Source: Chryseobacterium sp. OSA05B (GTDB lineage: Bacteria > Bacteroidota > Bacteroidia > Flavobacteriales > Weeksellaceae). From it: a stretch of DNA of 64,000 bases. Shown here in pieces: positions 54,588 to 62,699 of the stretch; the stretch's first letter is position 1; every line of letters begins with the position of its first letter. The notes under the pieces were generated by a model, which saw only the letters and a program-made list of their open reading frames with translations, did no database searches and had not been told where the DNA came from. Position numbers and translations under genes: made by a program. Where the stretch lies: assembly GCF_019970065.1 (NCBI RefSeq), contig NZ_JAHXYH010000001.1, positions 1,054,001-1,118,000 of the forward strand, given 5' to 3'.

Positions 54588-54832
54588 GATTTCAGATAAC
54601 AGACATCAGATGTCAGATGTCAGATGTCAGACTATTAACGGCAATGGTTTACTATTATTGGAACTGTCAATAGTGAATTTTATACTTCGGATTCAGATGT
54701 CTGATATGAGACCTTTTCTTAAAGAATTTTAGCAAGTGATAAGTTTCGGGATTCGAGGTTCGAACCAGCAACTGTTAACCAGCAACTGACTCTCCACTCA
54801 TAATTCTAAAACCCTATACTCTCCACCTCAAA
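54588..54832 (+). repeat. Modular intergenic repeat, copy D (most complete)
   Basis: The CAGA tandem at 54588-54632 holds four near-identical 8-mers (ATCAGATGTCAGATGTCAGA). The core at 54746-54788 has ATTCGAGGTTCGAACCAGC and then two AGCAACTG-type units around GTTAACC. The tail at 54789-54832 is ACTCTCCACTC-like. It fills most of the gap to the next gene. Confidence 0.8.
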
Positions 54833-54833
54833 A

Positions 54834-55367
54834 CTAGCTCCCTACCTCGAGATTCTCCTTATACCAGGAAGAATATTTCACATAATTATCTGCAATTCTG
54901 TTCACTTCTCCTTCCAGCAACTGGGCAGAAATATCTTTAATCTTTTTGGCAGGAACTCCGCCCCAGACTTCTCCGGATTTGATATGCGTTCCCTGTGTCA
55001 CTACGGAACCCGCCCCTACAATAGAATTTTCCTCTACCAGGCAGTCATCCATTACGATAGCTCCCATACCAATCAGTACGTTGTCATGGATGGTACATCC
55101 GTGAACGATCGCATTGTGTCCGATGGAAACGTTATTTCCGATATTTAAAGGGTATTTCTGATAGGTGCAGTGCAGCATGGCATTGTCCTGAACATTTACT
55201 TTATTGCCCATCTTGATGTAATGTACATCGCCTCTTATCACTGCGTTATACCAGATACTGCAGTTCTCTCCCATGGTAACGTCCCCGATAATGGTTGCCG
55301 TTTCTGCCAAAAATGTGCCCTCTCCTATCTGAGGCTTTTTTCCTAAAAGTTCTTTTACAATTGCCAT
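54834..55367 (-). CDS. Gamma carbonic anhydrase-like hexapeptide protein
   Basis: The 177-residue protein folds as a left-handed beta-helix, shown by hexapeptide repeats from about 15 to 150 (IGDVTMGENCSIWYNAVIRGD, NIGNNVSIGHNAIVHGCTIHDNVLIGMGAIV). His residues in MLHCTYQ and GHNAIVHGC match metal ligands of gamma-class carbonic anhydrases (YrdA/PaaY group). It is therefore probably a Zn or Fe trimer, though carbonic anhydrase activity is not certain in this subgroup. It stands alone. Confidence 0.9.
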   Translation of the reverse strand: MAIVKELLGKKPQIGEGTFLAETATIIGDVTMGENCSIWYNAVIRGDVHYIKMGNKVNVQDNAMLHCTYQKYPLNIGNNVSIGHNAIVHGCTIHDNVLIGMGAIVMDDCLVEENSIVGAGSVVTQGTHIKSGEVWGGVPAKKIKDISAQLLEGEVNRIADNYVKYSSWYKENLEVGS

Positions 55368-55439
55368 AATTTTGATTTGAAAATTTGAAAATGAGTTAAT
55401 TGAAACTGTAAATTGTGCCGGTCTTCTATAACTTCTGAT

Positions 55440-55618
55440 TTTTTAGTTGAATAAAATAAGCTTATTTGAAAATAGTAACTGTTAAAGTGTGATATGTGGC
55501 GTCTGATATCTCATATCTCACCTCTAAATTCCAGCTTCTCATCTCTAACCTCTAATTTTAAATGAGTGTGATAGCAAAAATCTAATTTCTAATCTCCAAC
55601 TTCTAATTTCTAATTGCG
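55440..55618 (+). repeat. Degenerate intergenic repeat, copy E
   Basis: It contains a tandem-like part (GGCGTCTGATATCTCATATC) and a long pyrimidine-rich tail (CTTCTCATCTCTAACCTC and TCTCCAACTTCTAATTTC) but no recognisable AGCAACTGTCAACC core. It ends at the nfu-type gene promoter. Confidence 0.45.
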
Positions 55619-55626
55619 TATTTTTG
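55619..55626 (+). promoter_or_regulatory. -7 element of the Nfu-type gene
   Basis: An exact TATTTTTG box lies 21 nt before the ATG at 55648. Confidence 0.55.
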
Positions 55627-55647
55627 TAACTCAAATTTAACGAAAAA

Positions 55648-56526
55648 ATGCGTACGATCCTTATAGAACCAACTGAAAACCCGAAAGTGATGAAATTTGT
55701 CGCGGATTATAACCTGATCCCGGGCTCTTTAGAGTTGGACAGAAGTTCAGATATTTCAGAAATTCCTTTAGCTCAGGAACTTTTCAACTATCCTTTTGTG
55801 GAAAGAATTTTCATTACTGCCAATTTTGTAGCGATAGCAAAACAGGACACCATTGAATGGGAACATGTAGCCGAGAGTCTTAAAAATGTCATCGAAGATG
55901 AGTTATTAGCCAATCCGAGAATTTACCTTCAGAAAAAGAAGGAAATGTATCAGATCTATGCAGAAATGACCCCTAACCCGAATGCCATGAAATTTGTTTC
56001 TAGCAAAATGCTTATTGACGGTTTTGTAGAAGTGAAATCAAGAGAGGCTGCAGAAGGAGTTCCTTTAGCACAAGCGATTTTTAAGGAATTTGATTTCGCT
56101 AAAGAAATTTTTATTTCTGATAATTTTGTGGCTGTAACAAGAGATGATTCTGTAGAATGGCATCAGGTGATGATGGCCGTAAGAGGTCTTATCGCTGAAT
56201 ATCTTCAGAATGGAGGAGAAATATCCAATCTTGAACCTCAGACTCATGAAAATCCTGTTGAAAAAATCATCAACAGAGATTATACGGACGACGAACAGAA
56301 AATTTCAGATATCCTGAATGAATACGTGGCTCCTGCCGTAGAAAACGATGGTGGAAAAATCTCCCTGATGGAATACGATCAGGAAAATAAAACTGCAAAA
56401 ATGCTTCTACAGGGCGCATGCTCAGGATGTCCAAGCTCTACTGCTACTTTGAAAAACGGAATTGAAAACATTTTAAAACAATTCGTTCCGGATTTAGTTG
56501 AAAGAGTGGAAGCGGTGAATGGGTAA
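55648..56526 (+). CDS. Nfu-type Fe-S carrier with tandem N-terminal domains
   Basis: The 292-residue cytoplasmic Fe-S cluster carrier has two copies of the Nfu N-terminal domain in tandem: residues about 3-90, with EPTENPKVMKFVADY and FVERIFITANFVAI, and about 105-195, with EMTPNPNAMKFVSS and FAKEIFISDNFVAV. The C-terminal NifU domain (about 215-292) carries the cluster-binding C-x-x-C in GACSGCPSSTATLKNGIE. It probably hands clusters to apo-proteins. The double N-domain makes it longer than plain NfuA. Confidence 0.93.
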   Translation: MRTILIEPTENPKVMKFVADYNLIPGSLELDRSSDISEIPLAQELFNYPFVERIFITANFVAIAKQDTIEWEHVAESLKNVIEDELLANPRIYLQKKKEMYQIYAEMTPNPNAMKFVSSKMLIDGFVEVKSREAAEGVPLAQAIFKEFDFAKEIFISDNFVAVTRDDSVEWHQVMMAVRGLIAEYLQNGGEISNLEPQTHENPVEKIINRDYTDDEQKISDILNEYVAPAVENDGGKISLMEYDQENKTAKMLLQGACSGCPSSTATLKNGIENILKQFVPDLVERVEAVNG

Positions 56527-56705
56527 CGGTTTTCGAGATTCGGGTTTTAGAGTTTCGAGTTGGAGAGTATGAGGGTCTGAAAGTTTATGAGTATAGAGTA
56601 GTTGCTGGTTCGAACCTCGTAACCCGCACCGAAACACTTGTTAATGCAATAAAGTCCAAGATAAAAAGTCTCATGTCTGATGTCTGGCATCTGATATCTA
56701 AATCC
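56524..56705 (-). repeat. Modular intergenic repeat, copy F (inverted)
   Basis: Minus-strand order: the CAGA tandem at 56700-56669 (GATATCAGATGCCAGACATC), the core at 56623-56598 (CGAGGTTCGAACCAGCAACT), and the tail to 56524 (ACTCTCCAACTCGAAACTC). It begins at the end of the Nfu-type gene. Confidence 0.75.
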
Positions 56706-56742
56706 CCCTTATCAATTGAAATTATAATTAAAAAAAGAAGTT

Positions 56743-57795
56743 TTGCAGAAAGAATCCCTAAAGTCAAAAAAAGGAATTTTATTAGTAAATCTGGGATCGC
56801 CAAGATCCACGGCGGTGAATGATGTAAAGGAATATCTTGACGAGTTTTTAATGGATGAAAGGGTAATTGATTACCGATGGATTTTCCGCGCACTGCTTGT
56901 TCAGGGAGTTATTCTTAAAACAAGGCCCGCAAAATCTGCAGAAGCCTATAAAACAGTGTGGACAGATGAAGGTTCCCCTTTAGTTGTCATCACTGAAAAG
57001 ATTCAGAAAAAACTGCAAAAAATAGTGGATGTTCCTGTAGAAATCGGGATGAGATATGCTCAGCCCAGTATTGAAGCGGGAATTCAAAAGTTAGTTGATC
57101 AGGGTGTTTCTGAAATCGTTTTGTTCCCACTGTATCCACAGTACGCCATGAGTACTACAGAAACAGTGATTGAAAAAGCAGAGGAAGTCCGTAAAAAGAA
57201 ATTTCCGAAAGTAAAGATCAATTATATACAGCCTTTCTACAACAGGGACATTTACATCAACTGTCTTGCAGAAAGTATTAAAGAAAAACTTCCTCAGAAT
57301 TTTGATGCTTTACAGTTCTCGTATCACGGGGTTCCGGAAAGACATCTTTACAAAACAGATCCGTCAAAGACCTGTAAAATTGACGATGCCAACTGTATCA
57401 ACAGCCAGGTGGATACTCACAATGCCTATTGCTACAGGCATCAGTGCTACAAAACTACAGAAGCTGTAATCGCTAAAATGGGTCTTCCAAAAGAAAAAAC
57501 CATCGTTTCTTTCCAGTCAAGATTGGGAAAAGACAAATGGATAGAACCTTATACCGATGAAACATTAGAAACGATTCCTAAAAAAGGAATAAAAAATCTG
57601 GCTGTTGTATGTCCGGCTTTCGTTTCAGACTGTCTGGAAACTCTGGAAGAAATTTCAGTTGAAGGCAAAGAACAGTTTGAGCATGGAGGCGGAGAAAACT
57701 TCCATTACATTCCTTGTCTGAATGATGAAGACCGCTGGATCGAAGTAGTAAAGATCCTCTGCGAGGAGAAACTGAATGACTTTTATCTGGTTTAA
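56743..57795 (+). CDS. hemH: Ferrochelatase HemH with internal four-Cys insert
   Basis: The enzyme inserts ferrous iron into protoporphyrin as the last step of haem synthesis. It has about 350 residues starting at TTG 56743; the next in-frame Met is too far in (residue 37), after LVNLGSP. Motifs include LVNLGSPRS, the active-site His195 in QFSYHGVPERH and the C-terminal SDCLETLEE region. After the active-site segment there are four cysteines at 211, 218, 230 and 235 (C-x6-C-x11-C-x4-C). This spacing suggests a metal or [2Fe-2S] site of the internal type reported for some bacterial ferrochelatases. It has its own terminator. Confidence 0.94.
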   Translation: MQKESLKSKKGILLVNLGSPRSTAVNDVKEYLDEFLMDERVIDYRWIFRALLVQGVILKTRPAKSAEAYKTVWTDEGSPLVVITEKIQKKLQKIVDVPVEIGMRYAQPSIEAGIQKLVDQGVSEIVLFPLYPQYAMSTTETVIEKAEEVRKKKFPKVKINYIQPFYNRDIYINCLAESIKEKLPQNFDALQFSYHGVPERHLYKTDPSKTCKIDDANCINSQVDTHNAYCYRHQCYKTTEAVIAKMGLPKEKTIVSFQSRLGKDKWIEPYTDETLETIPKKGIKNLAVVCPAFVSDCLETLEEISVEGKEQFEHGGGENFHYIPCLNDEDRWIEVVKILCEEKLNDFYLV

Positions 57796-57801
57796 AAATA
57801 T

Positions 57802-57831
57802 AAGGAGCTGTTTTATACAGTTCCTTTTTTT
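57802..57831 (+). terminator. Terminator of hemH
   Basis: AAGGAGCTGT pairs with ACAGTTCCTT (one G-U) around a TTTAT loop, with a T run after. Confidence 0.85.
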
Positions 57832-57861
57832 ATTGACTTTGATTTTTAATTAAATACAAAT

Positions 57862-57921
57862 GCCACAAATGATTTTCACCAATATTCACAGTCATCTCTA
57901 CATCTGCGAAATCTGTGGTTA
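57862..57921 (-). repeat. CACAGAT-type dispersed repeat (inverted)
   Basis: The minus strand reads TTAACCACAGATTTCGCAGA, then a CAGATGTAGAGATGACTG segment. It is the clearest match to the repeat also seen at 25421 and 8420. Confidence 0.45.
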
Positions 57922-57966
57922 AAAAAGAAAACAAACAATATCCAAAAATTATCCGCACAATAAAAA

Positions 57967-57989
57967 GAGGCACTCATAATGAATGCCTT
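57967..57989 (-). terminator. Terminator of the T9SS plug gene
   Basis: AGGCA and TGCCT close an imperfect hairpin (one mismatch), followed on the minus strand by CTTTTTATTG. Confidence 0.6.
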
Positions 57990-58016
57990 CTAATATTTTA
58001 AAAATTTAATGTAAAA

Positions 58017-59231
58017 TTATTTCCCGATAGGTGTCCTGAATTCACCATATCCCATCAGCCCATCGTAATTACGTCCAAAAGGTGCATAATATAAAAATGC
58101 CTGATACAGGTTTTCCGTCTGCCAGAAATTACCGTTCACCTCTCCGAAGTTTAGTGAACCGTCGCTTTCTTTGGTAGCGAGAATGTAGTTGTAAAATCCT
58201 TGTTTCAAAAATATTTTGGCTACATATTTTTTATTGGCAGCATCGTACTGCATCTGGTTTTCTTTGCTGGGCTTAAAATTATTAAAACCTCCCAGTACAT
58301 AGATTTCCTTATCCACAGGATCGGAATCAAGAGAAAAATAAACCCAAGAATAATCTCCTTCTCTTTCTGCATTTCTTTCCAGCCCTAAATCATTTCTTCT
58401 GTAGAACCAAGCTCCGTTAACATCTGGCTGATATTGGTAATTGAGTGGGAAAGCCCATACCGGATGCAGATAAGTTTGGTTTACGCCGTCTTTCAATTCT
58501 GTAGCTCTTACCATATCTGCGGCCATATTCATATTCTTGTTATCGAAATAATAGAATTCGTTATTCCCCGGGAATGTCAAGTTCATCTGTTGAAAAAGCA
58601 GCTGATTTCCTAATGTAGCACTGGGTTTCAAACCATTAACAACCACATTTGTGTTGTTGTTCTGCATTACATTCAACGTCATTGAATTGACATTAGAAGA
58701 AAGGTCTCCTGTTTTCGAAGTAGCTTTTACTTCAACCCTTTGATTCACATTGGGATTTTTGGCATCTGCAATTCTGGAGATATTCAAAGCAACTGTTGCG
58801 GCATCTTCCACCAGATAAAAACGTCTTTTGAAAAGAGGCCTGTCTGCTGAATCTTTATAAACAATCAGCTCAAAATTTCCTGAAATCTTGGGCTGTATTT
58901 TATCATTCGGAAATGTAAGCTTATAATGGGTATAAGCCTGCAGCGTATTAAAAGAATACTGGAACTGATCCAAAAGTCCGTTTAAACTTCCGGTTGCCAT
59001 TTCTGTAAAAAACAGGTTGTCATCATTCCAGTTTCTGTCGTAATGCTTGATCGTGTATCTGTAAATCTCGCTGGAATTGGTAAGATCGTCAAAGCTTAAA
59101 ACCAGCTGTTCACCGAACCTGATAACAGGTGTTTCATCGTTCGTCTGCGGATTAAAAAGCTGGATGCTCTGGATATTCTGACCAAAAACCAGTCCGCCCA
59201 AAGAAAGTAAAAGTATTCGCAAAGTTTTCAT
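58017..59231 (-). CDS. Type IX secretion system plug protein (DUF5103 type)
   Basis: The 404-residue exported protein has a signal peptide (LLSLGGLVFGQ) and a beta-rich architecture matching the T9SS plug family (formerly DUF5103). The N-terminal Ig-like part has NPQTNDETPVIRFGEQLVLSFDDL. A middle part has YTIKHYDRNWN and PNDKIQPKISGNFELIVYKD. The C-terminal part has FYRRNDLGLERNAEREGDYSWVYFSLDSDP. In Flavobacterium this protein closes the periplasmic side of the SprA translocon. It would serve the two sorting-domain cargo proteins in this window. No other T9SS gene is adjacent. Confidence 0.88.
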   Translation of the reverse strand: MKTLRILLLSLGGLVFGQNIQSIQLFNPQTNDETPVIRFGEQLVLSFDDLTNSSEIYRYTIKHYDRNWNDDNLFFTEMATGSLNGLLDQFQYSFNTLQAYTHYKLTFPNDKIQPKISGNFELIVYKDSADRPLFKRRFYLVEDAATVALNISRIADAKNPNVNQRVEVKATSKTGDLSSNVNSMTLNVMQNNNTNVVVNGLKPSATLGNQLLFQQMNLTFPGNNEFYYFDNKNMNMAADMVRATELKDGVNQTYLHPVWAFPLNYQYQPDVNGAWFYRRNDLGLERNAEREGDYSWVYFSLDSDPVDKEIYVLGGFNNFKPSKENQMQYDAANKKYVAKIFLKQGFYNYILATKESDGSLNFGEVNGNFWQTENLYQAFLYYAPFGRNYDGLMGYGEFRTPIGK

Positions 59232-59275
59232 TATGACGAAGATAACGAAAAATCGGGATTTTCTTAATAATATCG

Positions 59276-59283
59276 TATTTTTG
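59276..59283 (+). promoter_or_regulatory. -7 element of the MBL hydrolase gene
   Basis: An exact TATTTTTG box lies 18 nt before the ATG at 59302. Confidence 0.55.
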
Positions 59284-59301
59284 AAATAAAAAAAATCAGT
59301 T

Positions 59302-59940
59302 ATGCTTCAGATCCAGGGCTTCGTAGTCAATTTTGCCAGTGAAAACACATACATCGTTTACAACGAAAATAAAAATGCCTGGCTGATAGATCCGGGAAAT
59401 ATGAATGAGCAGGAAACCAAAGCGATAGAAAGCTTTATTTCTGAAAACGGACTGAAGATCGAAAAGATTCTTCTGACGCATGCTCATATCGACCACGTTT
59501 TAGGACTTCAATGGGCTTTTGACACCTTCAAAGTTCCAGTTCACATGCACCAGGAAGATCAGGATGTACTGGACATGCTTCAGGCCAGCGGAATGAGATT
59601 CGGATTCACTGTTGATCCCGTAAAAGCAGATATTACCTACATCAATGAAGGCGACGTGCTTGAACTGGATGGAGAACAATTTAAAATCTACCACGTTCCG
59701 GGACATTCTCCGGGCAGCGTTGTATACCATAATGACCACCAGAAATTCATGATCTCCGGCGATGTCCTTTTCGAAGGCAGCATCGGAAGAACCGACCTTT
59801 ACAAAGGAAACTACGAACAATTAATCGACGGTATCACTAATAAATTATTTATTCTGGACGACGAAACTAAGGTGTTCTCAGGCCACGGAAATCCTACGAC
59901 GATAGGGTTTGAGAAGCAGTATAATCCGTTTTTTAAATAG
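59302..59940 (+). CDS. MBL-fold metallo-hydrolase (glyoxalase II-like)
   Basis: The 212-residue cytoplasmic metallo-beta-lactamase-fold hydrolase carries the metal-binding motif THAHIDHVLG (H-x-H-x-D-H), a later His in HVPGHSPGSV, Asp in ISGDVLFEGSIGR and a final His in SGHGNPT. These give a full dinuclear site. It belongs to the short glyoxalase II-like group, which lacks the C-terminal helical domain of classical GloB. The exact substrate is open. It stands alone. Confidence 0.93.
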   Translation: MLQIQGFVVNFASENTYIVYNENKNAWLIDPGNMNEQETKAIESFISENGLKIEKILLTHAHIDHVLGLQWAFDTFKVPVHMHQEDQDVLDMLQASGMRFGFTVDPVKADITYINEGDVLELDGEQFKIYHVPGHSPGSVVYHNDHQKFMISGDVLFEGSIGRTDLYKGNYEQLIDGITNKLFILDDETKVFSGHGNPTTIGFEKQYNPFFK

Positions 59941-60130
59941 TTTCGAGATACGGGATACGAGGTGCGGGTTTTTCGAGTTGGAGAGTTTTAGAGTTATGGG
60001 TGCGGAGTTTGGTTGCTGGTTGACAGTTGCTAGTTCGAATAGCGAAACCTGCATCCCGCATCCCGAAACTTTATGAGTTGCTAAAATTCACCATTTACTT
60101 GCGAAGCAAAATTCACCATTGATATTTTCT
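59941..60130 (-). repeat. Modular intergenic repeat, copy G (inverted)
   Basis: Minus-strand core at 60038-60011: TTCGAACTAGCAACTGTC then AACCAGCAAC. Tail to 59941 includes ACTCTCCAACTCG. It begins right after the MBL gene's stop codon. A direct pair of AAATTCACCATT units at about 60083-60120 lies on the tandem side instead of a clear CAGA array. Confidence 0.7.
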
Positions 60131-60170
60131 AATCTCACTCTCATGTTTGACATCTTCGCCACAAAAAATC

Positions 60171-60203
60171 AAAACCGCCAGAAAATATTCTGACGGTTTT
60201 TTT
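60171..60203. terminator. Bidirectional terminator
   Basis: AAAACCGCCAGAA pairs with TTCTGACGGTTTT (one mismatch) around a 4-nt loop, between the convergent MBL and TonB-receptor genes. Confidence 0.85.
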
Positions 60204-60224
60204 ATGAAGAAAATAAATATAAGT

Positions 60225-62681
60225 TTAAAAATCTAATGTGATGGATGCTCTTGCAGCAGCGCCCATAATAGGTCTTGCCATTCTGATATTCGTTCCCGGT
60301 GTAATCTGGGATCTTGGATCTCCTTCTGTAATGCCAATCGTGTTAAATATATTCGTTCCGTCTACTGCAAAACGTATTTTCCCTAACTGATAAGACATTC
60401 CTGCACCCACTTCAGTGAAAGACGGCAGAACATTATCATCTGTATTTCCTTCGTTCTGGAAACGTTTTCCATAGTAGTTCATGCTTACATAAGCTCTCCA
60501 TTCTTTTGTGATATTCACTGCTGGAGAGATATTGAAATAGAACTTAGGCATTCTTCTCACGGTGTTTCCATCGTAGTCAAAGGTAGTTCCGTCTGCATTT
60601 TTCCCTACGAAATCTTTGTATTTAGGATTTTGGATGGTTCCGTTGAAAGTCACTTCAAGAATATTATTGAAAAGTCTGGTGTATCCTTCGATTTCTACCC
60701 CGAAGTTCGTTGTGTTGGCGAATTTATTTTCTGAAGTTCCGTCTGAGAATACATCAGTAAATGAAAGGTTTTTAAGCGTAGAATAGAAAGGAATGATTCC
60801 AATATCAAAAGTACGTGAATAATATTTGTATCCCACTTCCAGCTGATTGGTATCAACCGCTTTGATGGCGCTCAGATCTGACATATTATTATAGTAAGCT
60901 TCTTCATTCGGAGATCTGAAACCGTGAGAGAAACGGGCGTATACCGCATTTCCTTTATTAAGCTTATAATTCGCGGCCAATGTATAAGATACTTTATTGA
61001 TATCATAGTTCCAGTAAGTGTACTTATTGCCCAGTACCGCCATATTATCATCTGCTGTAGTCGTTGTAAAACTGTGGGTTCCGTCAGTCGTTAAACCGGA
61101 ATTATTCAGATTTGCTGTGGTTGTATTGACTCCATATCCTTTATAATAATCACGGCTGTAACGCATTCCTGCATTAAGGCTTAAGTCCTCTGTAACATTA
61201 TAATCAAAATTCAGATAAGCATCATTAAGACTTCCCTGGATCTGTGAATCTCTGATCAGGAAAGACATATCTTTCACCCCATTGTAGGTCTGAGAATATC
61301 CTGTAGCTGAAGGACTCATAGACGGATTCACCAGGTTTAAAAGCTCCGGTTTGTCTGAAGCAGTCGCTAAAACATTGCTCCAGTTCCAGTACTGATGAGA
61401 TTTCCAATTTGATTTATAGAAACCTGCCGTTACACTTCCTTTGTCAAATTTATAATTGAACTGTAAATCATTTACGAAATTATTCATCTGCTTATCAATC
61501 GCCCAGAATCCTAATTTCTGTATATACTGAGGGTTCACAATAGCTCCATTGCTCACCAGAGAATACTGATAATTGCTCATTCCCAAACCACCTTCACTGG
61601 CAGGTTTAGTGGCATAATCAGAAGCCAGTTTAGGAGCTCCTGCAGGGAACATTCCCGTATACTCCATATTGATATTGGTATATCTCGTCTTGTTCAGAAC
61701 GCTGAAATTATTTCCAAGATCATATTTAAATTCTGCACCCAGCACATCTACTTTCGGGTGAATTCCGTTTTCAAGATCTCTCTTAAAGAATCCGCCGCCG
61801 GCCTGTGGAATATTAAGTTGGCTTATGCCTCTGTAGCTGTAGGTCCCGTAGTTGGCATTAAAACCTGGAAATTCCTTCAGATCGTTTCCGTCCTGCAATA
61901 AAGGAATCGGAAGGAAGAAGGTGTTCCTGTCGTCCAGTTTTTTGTAATAGACTTTAGCATACCCTTTATCAAAAACATACTTAAGATTCATTCTGATCTG
62001 TCCGCCATTATTGGCTCTGAAACCTGTTTTTCTGATTCCGTTATCTGTTCTGTAAAATCCGCCAACGTTAAAGAAAAGTTTGTCCTGAACCAAAGCCCCA
62101 CCTACATTGATATCCGTACGCATCAGTCCGTAAGTACTGGTTTCAAGCTTAGCGGTTCCTTTAAAATCATTACTCCCTTCTTTGGAAATAAAGTTGATCA
62201 ATCCTCCGGGAGAATTGTTCGCATAAATAGAACCTGAACCTCCTCTCAGTGCTTCCAGGCGGCTCACCGTATTATCTACACGGAAGAAATTATCCGCATT
62301 TGCAAACTGCAGTGCTCCGTCTTCAAACACAGGAAGTCCGTCTTCCTGAACCTGCACGAATTCATAAGCTCCTGCAGAAGGAATTCCTCTTGCGAAAAGG
62401 TTGTTTCCCACTTCACCACCGGAAGTTTCCACAGCAAACCCGGGAACTCTCTGTAAAAGAGCGGCTGCACTGATAGGGTTCTGCTTCTGGATCTCTTTTG
62501 CCGTAAACGTAGAGATAGCGGTACTGGATTCTATTTTCTTTTTCGGGCCGGAGTTTCCGGTAATAACGATCTGGTCTATGGATGACGTCTTGATGGAATC
62601 CTGAGGAGTTTCCTGAGCATACGCATTGTTAAAGTAAAGCGTAGCGGTGGCAGCCATTAAAAATATCGATCTTTTTTTCAT
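60225..62681 (-). CDS. TonB-dependent outer-membrane receptor
   Basis: The 818-residue receptor has a signal peptide (FNNAYAQE), a TonB-box-like segment (IDQIVITGN), a plug domain (about 45-170, with NPISAAALLQRVPGFAVE and NSPGGLINFISKEG) and a 22-strand barrel ending in the C-terminal signature ARASITLDF. There is no N-terminal carboxypeptidase-like domain and no SusD gene beside it, so it is not a classical SusCD pair. It follows the trehalase gene by 18 bp on the same strand, so one transcript is likely. The ligand may be a saccharide, although siderophore-type receptors share this layout. Confidence 0.9.
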   Translation of the reverse strand: MKKRSIFLMAATATLYFNNAYAQETPQDSIKTSSIDQIVITGNSGPKKKIESSTAISTFTAKEIQKQNPISAAALLQRVPGFAVETSGGEVGNNLFARGIPSAGAYEFVQVQEDGLPVFEDGALQFANADNFFRVDNTVSRLEALRGGSGSIYANNSPGGLINFISKEGSNDFKGTAKLETSTYGLMRTDINVGGALVQDKLFFNVGGFYRTDNGIRKTGFRANNGGQIRMNLKYVFDKGYAKVYYKKLDDRNTFFLPIPLLQDGNDLKEFPGFNANYGTYSYRGISQLNIPQAGGGFFKRDLENGIHPKVDVLGAEFKYDLGNNFSVLNKTRYTNINMEYTGMFPAGAPKLASDYATKPASEGGLGMSNYQYSLVSNGAIVNPQYIQKLGFWAIDKQMNNFVNDLQFNYKFDKGSVTAGFYKSNWKSHQYWNWSNVLATASDKPELLNLVNPSMSPSATGYSQTYNGVKDMSFLIRDSQIQGSLNDAYLNFDYNVTEDLSLNAGMRYSRDYYKGYGVNTTTANLNNSGLTTDGTHSFTTTTADDNMAVLGNKYTYWNYDINKVSYTLAANYKLNKGNAVYARFSHGFRSPNEEAYYNNMSDLSAIKAVDTNQLEVGYKYYSRTFDIGIIPFYSTLKNLSFTDVFSDGTSENKFANTTNFGVEIEGYTRLFNNILEVTFNGTIQNPKYKDFVGKNADGTTFDYDGNTVRRMPKFYFNISPAVNITKEWRAYVSMNYYGKRFQNEGNTDDNVLPSFTEVGAGMSYQLGKIRFAVDGTNIFNTIGITEGDPRSQITPGTNIRMARPIMGAAARASITLDF

Positions 62682-62699
62682 AGCATGATTTTTATATAG

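Noticed and set aside
54588..54632. Short tandem CAGATGT units suggested a small CRISPR-like or satellite array
   Set aside because: Units are 8 bp, adjacent with no spacers, and no cas genes are present; they are better treated as one module of the intergenic repeat.
56598..56623. GGTTCGAACC in repeat cores resembles the T-loop of a tRNA
   Set aside because: No cloverleaf could be formed around it, and the flanks are conserved as repeat modules instead.
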